64,000 nt of DNA from Oscillospiraceae bacterium (lineage in GTDB: Bacteria > Bacillota > Clostridia > Oscillospirales > Ruminococcaceae). Location: contig JAGHIE010000001.1 in assembly GCA_017887325.1 (NCBI GenBank), forward strand, positions 62,001 to 126,000. Direction: 5' to 3'. Below the pieces are notes generated by a model. The model saw only the letters and a list, made by a program, of their open reading frames with translations, was not told the DNA's origin and ran no database searches. Of the stretch, positions 49,254-62,161 are shown piece by piece (within the stretch, counting starts at the first letter, position 1; every line of letters starts with the position of its first letter). The position numbers were made by a program, and so were the translations under genes.

Positions 49254-50648
49254 ATGAATAACACTTGTGCAATTATTTTAGCAGGGGGAAAAGGAACTCG
49301 AATGAAATCCAAAAAACCTAAGGTTTTATCAGAGATTTTATTCAAACCAATGTTAGGTTATGTTATTGAAGCTTGTAACAAAGCAAATGTTAATGACATA
49401 TGTGTTGTTACAGGGTTTAAATATGAATTAGTTGAAGAATATTTATCATCTGTCGGTGATTTTTCTATTGCTAGACAACTAGAACAAAAAGGAACTGGCC
49501 ACGCTGTAATGATGGCAAAAGATTTTTTACTAAAAAATAAAGGTAAAGATGTTTTAGTTTTGTGTGGAGATGCTCCTTTAATAACCCATGAATGTATAGA
49601 AAATTCTTACAAATCACATATAGAAAACAAAAATGCAATAACTGTAGTAACAGCTTGTTTAGAAGACGCTGGAAACTACGGAAGAATTTGTAGAAATGAT
49701 GATGATACAATCAAAAAAATAGTTGAACGAAAAGATTGTACAGAAGAAGAAGTATTAATAAAAGAAATAAATTCTGGTGTATACTGGTTTAATGTTGATA
49801 ATTTATTAGATTGTCTTGATAAATTAACTACAAACAATTCTCAAGGAGAATACTACTTAACAGATACATTAGAAATCACTATAAATTCAAATAAAAAAGT
49901 TTCTGCTTTTGTATGCGAAGATACTGATATCATTTTAGGTGCAAATTCTAGAAAAGATTTATTTGAATTAAACGAAAAAATGAGATTAAAAGTTATAGAT
50001 AAACATTTTGAAAATGGTGTAGAATTTATATCATTAGATGGTGTTTATATTTCCCCTGATGCAAAAATTGGTTGTGATACAGTAATTTATCCTAATACAA
50101 TTATCAAAGAAAATGTTGTTATTGGAGAAGATTGTAAAATAGGACCATCTACATTAATTCAAGACAGTGTAATTGACGACAGAGTTTCTCTAAATCAAGT
50201 ACAATGTTATAAATCAAAAGTTCATCACGATACAGATATTGGTCCTTTTGTTCATATTAGACCAAACAGTGAAATAGACCACCATGTGCATATTGGAGAT
50301 TTTGTTGAGGTTAAAAATTCATTTGTAGGTGCTGGTACAGGTATCTCTCACTTAACTTATGTTGGTGATAGTGATGTTGGTAAAAATGTAAACTTTGGTT
50401 GTGGAGTTGTTACTGTTAACTACGATGGAGTAAATAAACATCGTTGCACTATCAAAGATGGTGCTTTCATTGGTTGTAATACAAATTTAATAGCCCCAGT
50501 TACTATTGGAGAAAATGGTTATACTGGTGCTGGTTCTACTATAACAGACGATGTTCCTGACGAAGCTTTGGGTATTGCAAGAGCAAAACAACAAATAAAA
50601 AAAGATTTTTCGACAAAAAAACTTGCAGGAAGACGAAAAAAGGTGTAA
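49254..50648 (+). CDS. glmU: Bifunctional GlmU
   Basis: ILAGGKGTRMKS; C-terminal left-handed beta-helix repeats; RBS gaggggg. Confidence 0.95.
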   Translation: MNNTCAIILAGGKGTRMKSKKPKVLSEILFKPMLGYVIEACNKANVNDICVVTGFKYELVEEYLSSVGDFSIARQLEQKGTGHAVMMAKDFLLKNKGKDVLVLCGDAPLITHECIENSYKSHIENKNAITVVTACLEDAGNYGRICRNDDDTIKKIVERKDCTEEEVLIKEINSGVYWFNVDNLLDCLDKLTTNNSQGEYYLTDTLEITINSNKKVSAFVCEDTDIILGANSRKDLFELNEKMRLKVIDKHFENGVEFISLDGVYISPDAKIGCDTVIYPNTIIKENVVIGEDCKIGPSTLIQDSVIDDRVSLNQVQCYKSKVHHDTDIGPFVHIRPNSEIDHHVHIGDFVEVKNSFVGAGTGISHLTYVGDSDVGKNVNFGCGVVTVNYDGVNKHRCTIKDGAFIGCNTNLIAPVTIGENGYTGAGSTITDDVPDEALGIARAKQQIKKDFSTKKLAGRRKKV

Positions 50649-50756
50649 TATATATATATATGCTTTTTTATAGGTATAAGCAAAGTATCAAACTGTCTTA
50701 ATATTTTTTAAGATGGTTAAATAGATTTTAAGTGAAAATTGAAGGAGAGTAATTTC

Positions 50757-51716
50757 ATGAATTTACATGGCAAGGACATTAAAATCTTTACAGCCAACTC
50801 AAACAAACAAGTTGCTATGGATATAGCAAAAGATTTAGGTTTACCAGTAGGAGAATCTGAAGTAGTTACATTCAGCGACGGAGAAATTTCTGTTTCTATT
50901 AAAGAATCTGTTCGTGGTTCTGATGTTTTCGTTGTTCAATCTACTTCTCAACCTGTTAACAACAACCTAATGGAATTATTAATTATGATCGATGCTTTCA
51001 AACGTGCATCTGCTGGTCGTATCACTGCTGTTATCCCATACTTTGGATATGCAAGACAAGACCGTAAAGCAAAAGCTAGAGATCCAATCTCTGCAAAACT
51101 TGTTGCTGACTTAATCGCAACTGCTGGTGCTGACAGAGTTTTAACTATGGACTTACATGCAGCACAAATTCAAGGATTCTTTGATATCCCAGTTGACCAC
51201 TTATTAGGTGTGCCAATTCTAGCACCTCACTTCATTGAAAAATTTGGTGAAGATAAAGATGATGTTGTAGTAGTATCTCCAGACTTAGGTTCTGTTACTC
51301 GTGCTAGAAACTTTGCATCTAGATTAGATGTGCCTTTAGCTATCGTTGACAAACGCCGTCAAAGAGCTAATGTATGTGAAGTTATGAACATTATCGGTAA
51401 TGTTGAAGGAAAACGCGTAATCTTAGTTGATGACATGATTGACACTGCTGGTACATTATGTAACGCTGCTAAAGCTATCATCGAAGTTGGTGGAGCTAAA
51501 GAAGTTACAGCTTGTGCTACTCATGGTGTTCTTTCAGGACCTGCTATTGAAAGAATTCAAAACAGCGTATTAAAAGAAGTAGTATTATTAGACACTATCG
51601 CACTACCAGAAGAAAAGAAAATTGATAAAATTACTCAACTTAAAGTTGGTCCTGTTTTCGCAGAAGCTATCGAAAGAATTTACGAAGACAAACCAGTTTC
51701 ACCTTTATTTGTATAA
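50757..51716 (+). CDS. prs: Ribose-phosphate pyrophosphokinase
   Basis: [55 protein letters not shown]. Confidence 0.97.
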   Translation: MNLHGKDIKIFTANSNKQVAMDIAKDLGLPVGESEVVTFSDGEISVSIKESVRGSDVFVVQSTSQPVNNNLMELLIMIDAFKRASAGRITAVIPYFGYARQDRKAKARDPISAKLVADLIATAGADRVLTMDLHAAQIQGFFDIPVDHLLGVPILAPHFIEKFGEDKDDVVVVSPDLGSVTRARNFASRLDVPLAIVDKRRQRANVCEVMNIIGNVEGKRVILVDDMIDTAGTLCNAAKAIIEVGGAKEVTACATHGVLSGPAIERIQNSVLKEVVLLDTIALPEEKKIDKITQLKVGPVFAEAIERIYEDKPVSPLFV

Positions 51717-51826
51717 TAAAGAAATTAAATGGCTTAATGAAAAATCATTAAGCCATTTTTTATTGAATTAAAATTATTTTAGTGATAAAATTAGCATAAA
51801 ATACTCAAGGTTAAAGAAGGGATTTT

Positions 51827-52651
51827 ATGTCTTTAATTACTTTTGAAAACTTTTGTAAATATTACGGAAAGTTTTGTGCTGTAAACAATCTTAATTTTTC
51901 CATAGAAAAAGGAAAAATTGTAGGATTTGTAGGTAAAAATGGTGCTGGTAAAAGCACAACTATTAGATCCTTATTAAATATAATATCTCCTACTAGTGGT
52001 AAAATAACAGTAAAAGGACTTGACTCTATCAAAAACTCTAAAGAGATAAAGCAATTTACAAGTTATATTCCTAGTGAACCTTTTTTCTATGATAACATAA
52101 CTGTAAAACAACTATTTGAGTTTTGTAATAAATTTTATAAAAACAATAATACATCTTATAAAGACCTTGCAAAATATTTAGAATTGGATATAAATAAAAA
52201 AATATCTGACTTAAGCTTAGGAAATAAGAAAAAAGTTTCAATAATTCAAGCTTTACTCAAAGAAAATGAAATCATAATAATGGACGAACCTACAAATGGT
52301 TTAGACCCATTAATGCAACAAAAATTCTTTGATTTAATTTTAAAAGAAAAACAAAAAAGTGTGACTGTTTTCTTATCAAGCCACAATCTTTCAGAAGTTG
52401 AAAAATACTGTGACGAAGTAATAATAATAAAAAACGGTGAAATTATCGATACAATTGATATGAATAAACATAAACTTGAACCTAAACAAATTGTTTCATA
52501 TACCACACAAGAAAACACTTCTAATACATTTGAATTTTCTGGTAATATCAATGACTTAATAAAAGATTTATCCAAAATAAATCTTGCAACATTGGAGATA
52601 AAAAATAAATCTGTAGAAGATGAATTTATTAAATATTATCAGGAGGATTAA
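51827..52651 (+). CDS. ABC transporter ATP-binding protein
   Basis: GKNGAGKSTT, LSLGNKKKVSI, IIMDEPTNGLDP. Confidence 0.95.
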   Translation: MSLITFENFCKYYGKFCAVNNLNFSIEKGKIVGFVGKNGAGKSTTIRSLLNIISPTSGKITVKGLDSIKNSKEIKQFTSYIPSEPFFYDNITVKQLFEFCNKFYKNNNTSYKDLAKYLELDINKKISDLSLGNKKKVSIIQALLKENEIIIMDEPTNGLDPLMQQKFFDLILKEKQKSVTVFLSSHNLSEVEKYCDEVIIIKNGEIIDTIDMNKHKLEPKQIVSYTTQENTSNTFEFSGNINDLIKDLSKINLATLEIKNKSVEDEFIKYYQED

Positions 52652-52655
52652 TAGT

Positions 52656-53468
52656 ATGTTTGAAATGAAAAATATTGGAAAACTATTATCATTTTCAATA
52701 AAGACTAATATAAAAACAATTATCGGTTGGTGTATTGCAATATTTTCTATAATGTTTATGTATATGATATTGTTTCCATCTATGGAGGATATGGCATCAA
52801 TAAAACTTGAAGCAATGCCAGAAGAATTATTACAATTTATGGGTATGGAAGATATGTCTAGCCTTTCAAACTTCTCATCATATTTTGGTATGATATATGG
52901 TTTAATCCTCATTGCTATAAGTATTTTTACAGCAACATTTAGTTCTAATTTAATTGCAAAAGAAGAAAAAAATAAAACAATAGAGTTTTTATACAGCTTC
53001 AATGTTACAAAAACAGAAATATATGTATCAAAAGTTGTAACAGCTGTTATAGCAAGTAGTCTTGTTATATTCTCAGCTTTTATTTCTACATCAATATGTG
53101 GGTTTATAAATGGTGGAGATACCTTTAAATTTAATGATGTTTTAACTATTACAAAAATATCTGCAATTACAGTATTTTTCTTTATGTCATTCTCTTTTTT
53201 AATAAGTGGTGCTACAACTAAAATATCAACAGCCATGTTATCAAGTGGTTTTCTTTTAATTTTATATGTACTTGGATATTTAGGAAAACTTCTAGAAGAT
53301 AAAGCAAAGTTTTTGGTATACTTAAGTCCATTTGAAACTTTCAATTCTAATAATATTCTTGACTTACATAGCAATACAATAATATCTATTTTCGTATATT
53401 TCTTAATAACCTTATTGTTCTTTATTTTAGGTGGCATTTTATATAATAAAAGAGATTTTAATGTTTAA
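52656..53468 (+). CDS. ABC transporter permease (ABC-2 type)
   Basis: Six-TM pattern, downstream of the ATPase with a strong RBS. Confidence 0.85.
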   Translation: MFEMKNIGKLLSFSIKTNIKTIIGWCIAIFSIMFMYMILFPSMEDMASIKLEAMPEELLQFMGMEDMSSLSNFSSYFGMIYGLILIAISIFTATFSSNLIAKEEKNKTIEFLYSFNVTKTEIYVSKVVTAVIASSLVIFSAFISTSICGFINGGDTFKFNDVLTITKISAITVFFFMSFSFLISGATTKISTAMLSSGFLLILYVLGYLGKLLEDKAKFLVYLSPFETFNSNNILDLHSNTIISIFVYFLITLLFFILGGILYNKRDFNV

Positions 53469-53485
53469 CATAAAAAGGATAGTCA

Positions 53486-54145
53486 TTAATGACTATCCTT
53501 TTCTTTTTTATATAAAATATAAGAATAAACTATTGGAAATAAAATTATAACAATTACTACTGGAATAAAAGCTAAATTTACTATACTACTTTTTAAAACG
53601 GCTGTAATTATCATAAAAATACCACAAATTACAAAACAAACAGCCCCTACTCTATGAGTTTTATTCCAAACATTTTCACTAGCTAATGTCCATGGAGTTT
53701 TTATTCCTACTGTATAATTTTGTTTACATTTAGGCATATAATTTCCAATAACTATAAATAATATACCTATCAATCCACCTACTATTAAACCAATATCTAC
53801 TTTTTTACCCATATTTGCTATTATAGAAACAATTTGAATTATATTTGTTAAAATAGGCATAAACCACAAAACTATATTTAAGACTTTTTTGCTTCTATCA
53901 ACATTAGCTCTTTTAGGATCTGCTTTTGTAACTACTAAACATAAAATAGTTAAACCTATTAAAATTAAAGGCATACCAAAAAGTGCAAATGGTTTTGAAG
54001 AGTATCCGTCAGGTTCATTGTTAAAATTCCAGTGTGTTATCATTGTATCAGGTAGTTTTGAATAAAAAATTGCACCTAAAATAAATGGCAATAAAAATAA
54101 TAAAACGTAAATTATTTTTGATATTGTAATTTTATTTTTCATCAT
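53486..54145 (-). CDS. SdpI-family (DUF1648) membrane protein
   Basis: KLPDTMITHWNFNNEPDGYSSKPFALFGMPL; overlaps the upstream ArsR gene. Confidence 0.85.
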   Translation of the reverse strand: MMKNKITISKIIYVLLFLLPFILGAIFYSKLPDTMITHWNFNNEPDGYSSKPFALFGMPLILIGLTILCLVVTKADPKRANVDRSKKVLNIVLWFMPILTNIIQIVSIIANMGKKVDIGLIVGGLIGILFIVIGNYMPKCKQNYTVGIKTPWTLASENVWNKTHRVGAVCFVICGIFMIITAVLKSSIVNLAFIPVVIVIILFPIVYSYILYKKEKDSH

Positions 54146-54410
54146 TTTTCCCTCCTAAAAATCCATTTATCCAATTTATTACTTCTTCAAAAAGTGATAA
54201 ATTAATTTCATAATAAATAAATTTTCCCTCTCTAACATCACTTATTAAATCAGCTTTTTTGAGTATTGATAAGTGATGAGATATTGTTGCTCCTGTCGTT
54301 TCAAATTTTTCGGATATCTCTCCTGCCGACATTCTTCCATATTTTTTCAGTATTTCTAAAATTTCTCGTCTTGTAGGATCTGAGAGTGCTTTAAATGTAT
54401 CTGTAAACAT
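54132..54410 (-). CDS. ArsR-family regulator (SdpR-like)
   Basis: FKALSDPTRREILEILKKYGRMSAGEISEKFETTGATISHHLSILKKADLI. Confidence 0.9.
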   Translation of the reverse strand: MFTDTFKALSDPTRREILEILKKYGRMSAGEISEKFETTGATISHHLSILKKADLISDVREGKFIYYEINLSLFEEVINWINGFLGGKNDEK

Positions 54411-54433
54411 ATTATCACCTCTTTAATATATTC

Positions 54434-54453
54434 ATTTAGATAATTATCTAAAT
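54434..54453. promoter_or_regulatory. ArsR-type operator palindrome
   Basis: ATTTAGATAATTATCTAAAT, repeated inside 54491-54532. Confidence 0.75.
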
Positions 54454-54490
54454 GACTTTCTACCTACAGTATATGTCAACCAAAACAAAA

Positions 54491-54532
54491 AGTCAATATA
54501 TATTTAGATAATTATCTAAATATATATTGACT
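54491..54532. promoter_or_regulatory. 42-bp perfect palindrome containing a second operator copy
   Basis: AGTCAATATATATTTAGATAATTATCTAAATATATATTGACT equals its own reverse complement. Confidence 0.85.
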
Positions 54533-54535
54533 AAC

Positions 54536-55105
54536 TTAATCTTCCCATTCTATATCCTTAAAATCTATATCATTTGCATTCTTAGGAAAAGCTTTTGGTT
54601 CATCAAATTCTCTTAAAGGTTTAATATAATATATTAAATCAAGCCATTTATTAAACTTAAACCCAACATTTTTATGTATTCCAGCACAGTAAAAACCAAA
54701 CTCATCGTGTAATCGCTCACTACTAGCGTTAGGATAGCTTACAACACCATAAGCATTATAAAATCCTTGCTCTGTTATAAAATCTATTAAAGCAGCGTAC
54801 AGACGCCTTCCAAGTCCTTTACCACAAAAACTGTTATCTAGGTATATTGACAACTCACAATCCCAATTAAAAGCTGTTCTGGAGTGATAAGATGACGCAT
54901 ACGCATACCCAACAACTTTTCCATCACATTCACATACAAAATAAGGAAATTTACTCTTTATGTTGTTAACTCTATCAGTAAAACTTTCTAATGTAGGAAC
55001 ATCATATTCATAAGTTATTGTAGTATTAAGAATATATGGTGCATATATTTCTAAAACTCGTTTTATATCGCTATCTTTAATTCTTCTGATTTTATACTTA
55101 CTCAT
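54536..55105 (-). CDS. GNAT acetyltransferase (phosphinothricin-acetyltransferase-like)
   Basis: RRIKDSDIKRVLEIYAPYILNTTITYEYDVPT; FCGKGLGRRLYAALIDF. Confidence 0.85.
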   Translation of the reverse strand: MSKYKIRRIKDSDIKRVLEIYAPYILNTTITYEYDVPTLESFTDRVNNIKSKFPYFVCECDGKVVGYAYASSYHSRTAFNWDCELSIYLDNSFCGKGLGRRLYAALIDFITEQGFYNAYGVVSYPNASSERLHDEFGFYCAGIHKNVGFKFNKWLDLIYYIKPLREFDEPKAFPKNANDIDFKDIEWED

Positions 55106-55158
55106 AACTTCCTCCTTCAAAATAAAGGTAAGTGAAATCTCACTTACCTTTATTTTTA

Positions 55159-57780
55159 TTATTCTTCTGTATCTTCTTGTGAATCTTGTTCTAATTCTTG
55201 TTCTAGTTTTTCTAATTCTGCTACATCAACATCATCTTCTGAGTCTGTTTCTACTGTTGAAACTTCCTCTTCTTCGTCATGTTCAGCTCTTGCAAAAGAT
55301 ACAAGTTTAGCACCTTCGTTCACTCTCATAACTCTTACACCACTTGCATAACGTGACATGATATTTACATCAGATACTCTGATACGAATTATGATACCAT
55401 CATCAGAAATTAAGATTAAATCGTCATCATCATCAACAACTTTGATACCTGCTACATAACCTTTAATATCAGATACTTTGTAGTTAATCTTACCATAACC
55501 ACCTCTGTTTTGGATACCGTATTCTGAAATTAAGCTTCTTCTACCTTGACCTTTATCTGTAATAGTCATTACAGTAGCATTTTCTCTAAGTCTAGCTAAC
55601 CCTACAACTTCATCATCATCTCTAAGTTTAATAGCTCTAACACCTCTAGCACTTCTTGATAAAGGTCTAGCATCTTGCTCATTAATTCTAATAGCCATAC
55701 CATTTCTTGTAGCTATTAATAATTCATGTGAACCATTTGTAAGTTTTGCAAATGCAAGTTCATCATCTTCATTCAATGTAATTGCTATCAAACCATTTTT
55801 TCTGATATTTTTGTAAGCACTTAACTCTGTTCTCTTGATTAAGCCTTTTTTAGTTACCATAACAAGATATTTATCAGGGTCAAAATCTTTTACATTTATC
55901 ATATAGGCAATAGATTCATCTTGTTCTAATTGTAGTAAGTTTACTATATTAGTTCCTTTTGATGTTCTGCTACCTTCTGGTATTTGATAACATTTTAATC
56001 TATGCATTTTACCTTTAGTTGTAATAAACAATACATGGTCATGAGTTGATGAAGTAAAGATTTCTTCAACAAAATCTTCTTCTCTTTGTGACATACCAGA
56101 CACACCACGACCACCACGTTTTTGTGTTTTATAAACACAGGTAGCCATACGCTTAATATAACCTAAGTGTGTTCTAGTAATTACACATTCTTCTTCTGGG
56201 ATTAAGTCTTCTATATCAACTTCTCCACTAACCATTTCAATATTAGTTCTTCTTTCATCACCATATTTGCGTTTAATTTCAGCAAGTTCTTTTTTGATGA
56301 TTTCTACAACTAATTTATGGTCACTTAAAATAGCTTCTAATTCAGCTATTTTTTCCATAATAGCTTTAAATTCATCTTCTATTTTTTGTCTTTCAAGACC
56401 TGATAATTGACCTAAACGCATTGCAACTATAGCAGATGCTTGTGCATCGTCTAAGTATACTCCGTCTGTTCCATAATCGACTAAAGTTACTTCACCCATT
56501 GATACACTGCCATTTGATAATTTAAAGCATCTTTCCATTAACGCTTGTTTTGCTGATGGTTGGTCTTTAGATGCTCTAATTATAGCTATAACTTCATCTA
56601 TAAAGTCTAACGCTATTGTTAAACCTTTTAAGATATGTGCTCTTGCTCTAGCTTTTTCAAGGTCAAACATAGTTCTTCTACGAATAACTTCACATTGGAA
56701 ATCAATATAATGGTCTAAAATTTCTTTTAGAGTCATTACTTTAGGTTGTCCATCTGCTAAAGCTAGTAATATAACCCCAACTGTTTCTTGTAATTGACTA
56801 TATTTATATAATTGGTTTAATACAACTTGGGCGTTAGCATCTTTTTTTAGTTCAACAACTATACGCATACCATCTCTGTCAGATTCATCTCTTAAATTAG
56901 AGATACCCTCTATTCTTTTATCTTTTACAAGACCTGCTATGCTTTGTATTAATCTAGCTTTATTAACCATATATGGTATTTCTGTAACAACGATATGATA
57001 CCTACCATTTTTTTGTTCTTCAATCTCTGCTTTTGCTCTTAATATAATTTTTCCTCTACCAGTAGCATAAGCAGCTCTTATACCTGAATATCCCATAATT
57101 GTACCACCAGTTGGGAAGTCAGGACCTTTTATAAATTCCATTATGTCGCCTAAATCTGCATCTGGATTATCCATAACAAAATCAACTGCATCTATAACTT
57201 CTCCCAAGTTATGTGGTGGTATATTAGTAGCCATACCAACAGCGATACCTGTTGAACCATTTACTAATAAGTTTGGATATCTTGAAGGCAATACTGTTGG
57301 CTCTTTTAAACGGTCATCATAGTTTGAAGTAAAGTCAACTGTGTTTTTATCTATATCTGTAAGCATTTCTGTTGAAATCTTGCTCATTCTTGCTTCAGTA
57401 TAACGATAAGCAGCAGCAGGGTCACCGTCAACAGAACCAAAGTTACCATGACCATCTACTAAAGGATAGCGCAAAGAGAAATCTTGTGCCAAACGAACTA
57501 ATGCATCATAAACAGATGCGTCACCATGTGGGTGATATCTACCTAATACAGAACCTACTGTATCTGCACATTTTCTGTATGCAGTATTAGGAGATAGATT
57601 ATTCTCATGCATTGTATATAAAATTCTTCTATGAACTGGCTTTAATCCATCTCTAACATCTGGTAAAGCACGACTAATGATAACAGACATTGAGTATTCT
57701 ATAAATGATTTTTTCATTTCTTTCTCAATATCTACTGAAATAATATTTGAATTATCAGTATTATACAACTTATATTCCAC
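55159..57780 (-). CDS. gyrA: DNA gyrase subunit A
   Basis: [20 protein letters not shown]; full length; next to gyrB. Confidence 0.97.
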   Translation of the reverse strand: MEYKLYNTDNSNIISVDIEKEMKKSFIEYSMSVIISRALPDVRDGLKPVHRRILYTMHENNLSPNTAYRKCADTVGSVLGRYHPHGDASVYDALVRLAQDFSLRYPLVDGHGNFGSVDGDPAAAYRYTEARMSKISTEMLTDIDKNTVDFTSNYDDRLKEPTVLPSRYPNLLVNGSTGIAVGMATNIPPHNLGEVIDAVDFVMDNPDADLGDIMEFIKGPDFPTGGTIMGYSGIRAAYATGRGKIILRAKAEIEEQKNGRYHIVVTEIPYMVNKARLIQSIAGLVKDKRIEGISNLRDESDRDGMRIVVELKKDANAQVVLNQLYKYSQLQETVGVILLALADGQPKVMTLKEILDHYIDFQCEVIRRRTMFDLEKARARAHILKGLTIALDFIDEVIAIIRASKDQPSAKQALMERCFKLSNGSVSMGEVTLVDYGTDGVYLDDAQASAIVAMRLGQLSGLERQKIEDEFKAIMEKIAELEAILSDHKLVVEIIKKELAEIKRKYGDERRTNIEMVSGEVDIEDLIPEEECVITRTHLGYIKRMATCVYKTQKRGGRGVSGMSQREEDFVEEIFTSSTHDHVLFITTKGKMHRLKCYQIPEGSRTSKGTNIVNLLQLEQDESIAYMINVKDFDPDKYLVMVTKKGLIKRTELSAYKNIRKNGLIAITLNEDDELAFAKLTNGSHELLIATRNGMAIRINEQDARPLSRSARGVRAIKLRDDDEVVGLARLRENATVMTITDKGQGRRSLISEYGIQNRGGYGKINYKVSDIKGYVAGIKVVDDDDDLILISDDGIIIRIRVSDVNIMSRYASGVRVMRVNEGAKLVSFARAEHDEEEEVSTVETDSEDDVDVAELEKLEQELEQDSQEDTEE

Positions 57781-57809
57781 CTTTCACAAGGTATAAAAAA
57801 ACCTTAATA

Positions 57810-58502
57810 TTACAAACGAGCGTACTTATTATTTAATCCGTTATTCAATAAATTACTGATATTTTTTATTTCCTCATCATTTTTCAAACAACGCTTTGGC
57901 AACAAAAATATTCTTTGTTTTGCATAACCAATTATAAATAAATCATTTGTTTCCCAAGCTCTTAACTGTCCACTATCATAACTAATTATTGTAGCTGTTT
58001 CACCTTCACCAAACACAATAACATCATCATAAATAGACATCTTGTAATCCTCTATTGGATTTTGTCTTACAGTTTTTACCATTGTTTTTATATGATTTAT
58101 AGGATAATACCATATCATACCTAAAACGGCTACACAAATAACACATATAAATATATCAAATGTTCCTTGACTTTTACCCATACCTAATCTCACTAGATAA
58201 GTAATAAATAATAATCCTATAACAAGTGAGTATATCCAATTTTTTCTGTATATTGTGTATTTTTGAAATATTTTTAAGGCTACCTCTAATTCATCTGCAT
58301 TAAAATTATAAGTTACATCAATACCACTTTTTTCTTTTAATTTATCCAATTCTTCTGGAGTTGCATTTATTGGAGGCTCTTCATCAAATTTATCAGCAAC
58401 AATTCCTTTTTTTGTAACTGTAGCTTCTAAAACTTCTTTTTGTGATTTTTCATCATTGATTTGCTCTATATTGCTTTCTTTTTCCATATTTTCTTTACTC
58501 AT
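57810..58502 (-). CDS. YcxB-like membrane protein
   Basis: Two TM helices and a C-terminal domain FGEGETATIISYDSGQLRAWETNDLFIIGYAKQRIFLLPKR. Confidence 0.55.
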   Translation of the reverse strand: MSKENMEKESNIEQINDEKSQKEVLEATVTKKGIVADKFDEEPPINATPEELDKLKEKSGIDVTYNFNADELEVALKIFQKYTIYRKNWIYSLVIGLLFITYLVRLGMGKSQGTFDIFICVICVAVLGMIWYYPINHIKTMVKTVRQNPIEDYKMSIYDDVIVFGEGETATIISYDSGQLRAWETNDLFIIGYAKQRIFLLPKRCLKNDEEIKNISNLLNNGLNNKYARL

Positions 58503-58514
58503 AATAAAACCTTT

Positions 58515-60449
<1,935 letters not shown>

Positions 60450-60491
60450 CTACTTTTGCGCTTAAAAAATAACAACAATTACAAATGGTGT

Positions 60492-60758
60492 CTATTCCAA
60501 ACTATCCATACCTAACTTTGCTCTTTTTAGTAATGTTCTTGATGATATTTGAGAAATATATAATTTTTGACCTTTATCTGTTTGACAAACTATAAAAGAC
60601 TTTGGCATTTCATATGAAACATTATATACTTGCTGATTATTTGTAGCATTTGATAAAAAATCTTTTGTATATTTAGAAATTGACGCATTTTCTATATCAA
60701 ATATACCAATAATATCTTTAGTTCTTACAACTGTTTCTTGTCCTAAATGTAAATACAA
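60492..60758 (-). CDS. remB: RemB-like extracellular matrix regulator (DUF370)
   Basis: MYLHLGQETVVRTKDIIGIFDIEN; located between recF and gyrB. Confidence 0.85.
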   Translation of the reverse strand: MYLHLGQETVVRTKDIIGIFDIENASISKYTKDFLSNATNNQQVYNVSYEMPKSFIVCQTDKGQKLYISQISSRTLLKRAKLGMDSLE

Positions 60759-60778
60759 ATAACCACCACCATCAAAAT

Positions 60779-61903
60779 TTATATATTTACCTCTTGTTCT
60801 TCCAATAATTTACCAGATTCTATTTTAAATATTTTACCTTTTTTCAAATGAATGGTATTAAAAACATCACAACATGTTATAAACACTTGTTTTTTTCTTA
60901 CATGATTTAAAATATAATCCTGTCTATCAACATCTAATTCGCTCATAACATCATCTAATAATATTATAGGATTTTCTCCTGTAACTGCTTTTAATAAATC
61001 AGCTTCAGCCAATTTTATTGCAACTACACAGCTTCTTTGTTGACCTTGAGAACCATATGTTTTTACTGATAATTGATTAATAAAGACATCTAAATCATCT
61101 CTATGTACACCAATTCCTGTAAAACCATATCTTATATCTTGTTCTAAATTATCTCTTAATTTTTCATAATACAAATCTATATATTTATCATCATACCTAT
61201 CTATTCCATTCATATCATCAAAAGCTGAAGATAAATATTTTATATTAAAAATTTCTTTTTCTTTTGATAAACCAGAATAAATAGGTGATGCTATCTTATT
61301 TAATTTCATTACATAATCATTTCTGTAAATAGAAATGATTGTTCCTAATTTTGCAAGTTGCATATCCCAAATTTCTATTGTTTCTTTTAAATAACTTTTT
61401 TTAGGTATATCTTTTAACAGAGCATTTCTCTGTTCTAAAACTTCTTCATATCTACTTAAATATTCTAAGTATTGAGGTTGTATTTGAGATATTGCCAAAT
61501 CTATAAATTTTCTTCTATTTTTAGGAGAACCTTGTATAAACTCCAAATGTGAGGGTGAAAAAACTATACAATAAAATTTTCCAGCTATTTCTTTATTATT
61601 TTTTAGTGGAACTCTATTTAGATAATATTCTCTTTTTTTAGAAATCTTCATTACAGCATTTTGCTGTCTTTGTCTGTCCTCAAAGCAAATATCAAGTTTT
61701 GCTATTTTAGAATCAAAATTTATAAGTTCTGACATTTTTGAGTTTCTAAAACTCTGATTTCCGGTAAACAACCATATAGACTCTATAATATTTGTTTTGC
61801 CTTGAGCATTATTTCCATAAATTACATTTATGTTTTCACATGGATTTATAGTTATATCTTTTATGTTTCTATAATCTTTTAATGATAGTTTTTTCAATAT
61901 CAT
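60779..61903 (-). CDS. recF: RecF
   Basis: LSLKDYRNI, YGNNAQGKTNIIESIW, GSQGQQRSCVVAIKLAE, ILLDDVMSELD. Confidence 0.95.
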   Translation of the reverse strand: MILKKLSLKDYRNIKDITINPCENINVIYGNNAQGKTNIIESIWLFTGNQSFRNSKMSELINFDSKIAKLDICFEDRQRQQNAVMKISKKREYYLNRVPLKNNKEIAGKFYCIVFSPSHLEFIQGSPKNRRKFIDLAISQIQPQYLEYLSRYEEVLEQRNALLKDIPKKSYLKETIEIWDMQLAKLGTIISIYRNDYVMKLNKIASPIYSGLSKEKEIFNIKYLSSAFDDMNGIDRYDDKYIDLYYEKLRDNLEQDIRYGFTGIGVHRDDLDVFINQLSVKTYGSQGQQRSCVVAIKLAEADLLKAVTGENPIILLDDVMSELDVDRQDYILNHVRKKQVFITCCDVFNTIHLKKGKIFKIESGKLLEEQEVNI

Positions 61904-61932
61904 TGTATTTTTCTACACCTCAAAATAAATAA

Positions 61933-62145
61933 TTAAACAATAGTTAATCTATAATCATCTATTTCCACAACATCGCCAACTCTTAATTTTTTTCCTCTTT
62001 GAGTACAAACTTCTCCATTAACCTTCACTGCACCTTCTAAAACTATTTCTTTAGAATGTCCACCAGTTTCTGCTATTCCAACAAATTTTAAGAATTGATC
62101 TAGTTTAATAAATTCAGTAGTTATTTTTATTTCATTTTCAATCAT
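61933..62145 (-). CDS. yaaA: S4-domain RNA-binding protein YaaA
   Basis: [48 protein letters not shown]. Confidence 0.9.
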   Translation of the reverse strand: MIENEIKITTEFIKLDQFLKFVGIAETGGHSKEIVLEGAVKVNGEVCTQRGKKLRVGDVVEIDDYRLTIV

Positions 62146-62161
62146 ATTTTTTCTCCTATAA

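Noticed and set aside
50648-50665. TATATATATATA microsatellite after glmU
   Set aside because: Short and intergenic in a very AT-rich genome; no supporting structure.
52568-53437. 289-aa minus-strand ORF opposite the ABC permease
   Set aside because: Antisense of a convincing six-TM permease in an operon with its ATPase; low-complexity Ile/Lys-rich translation.
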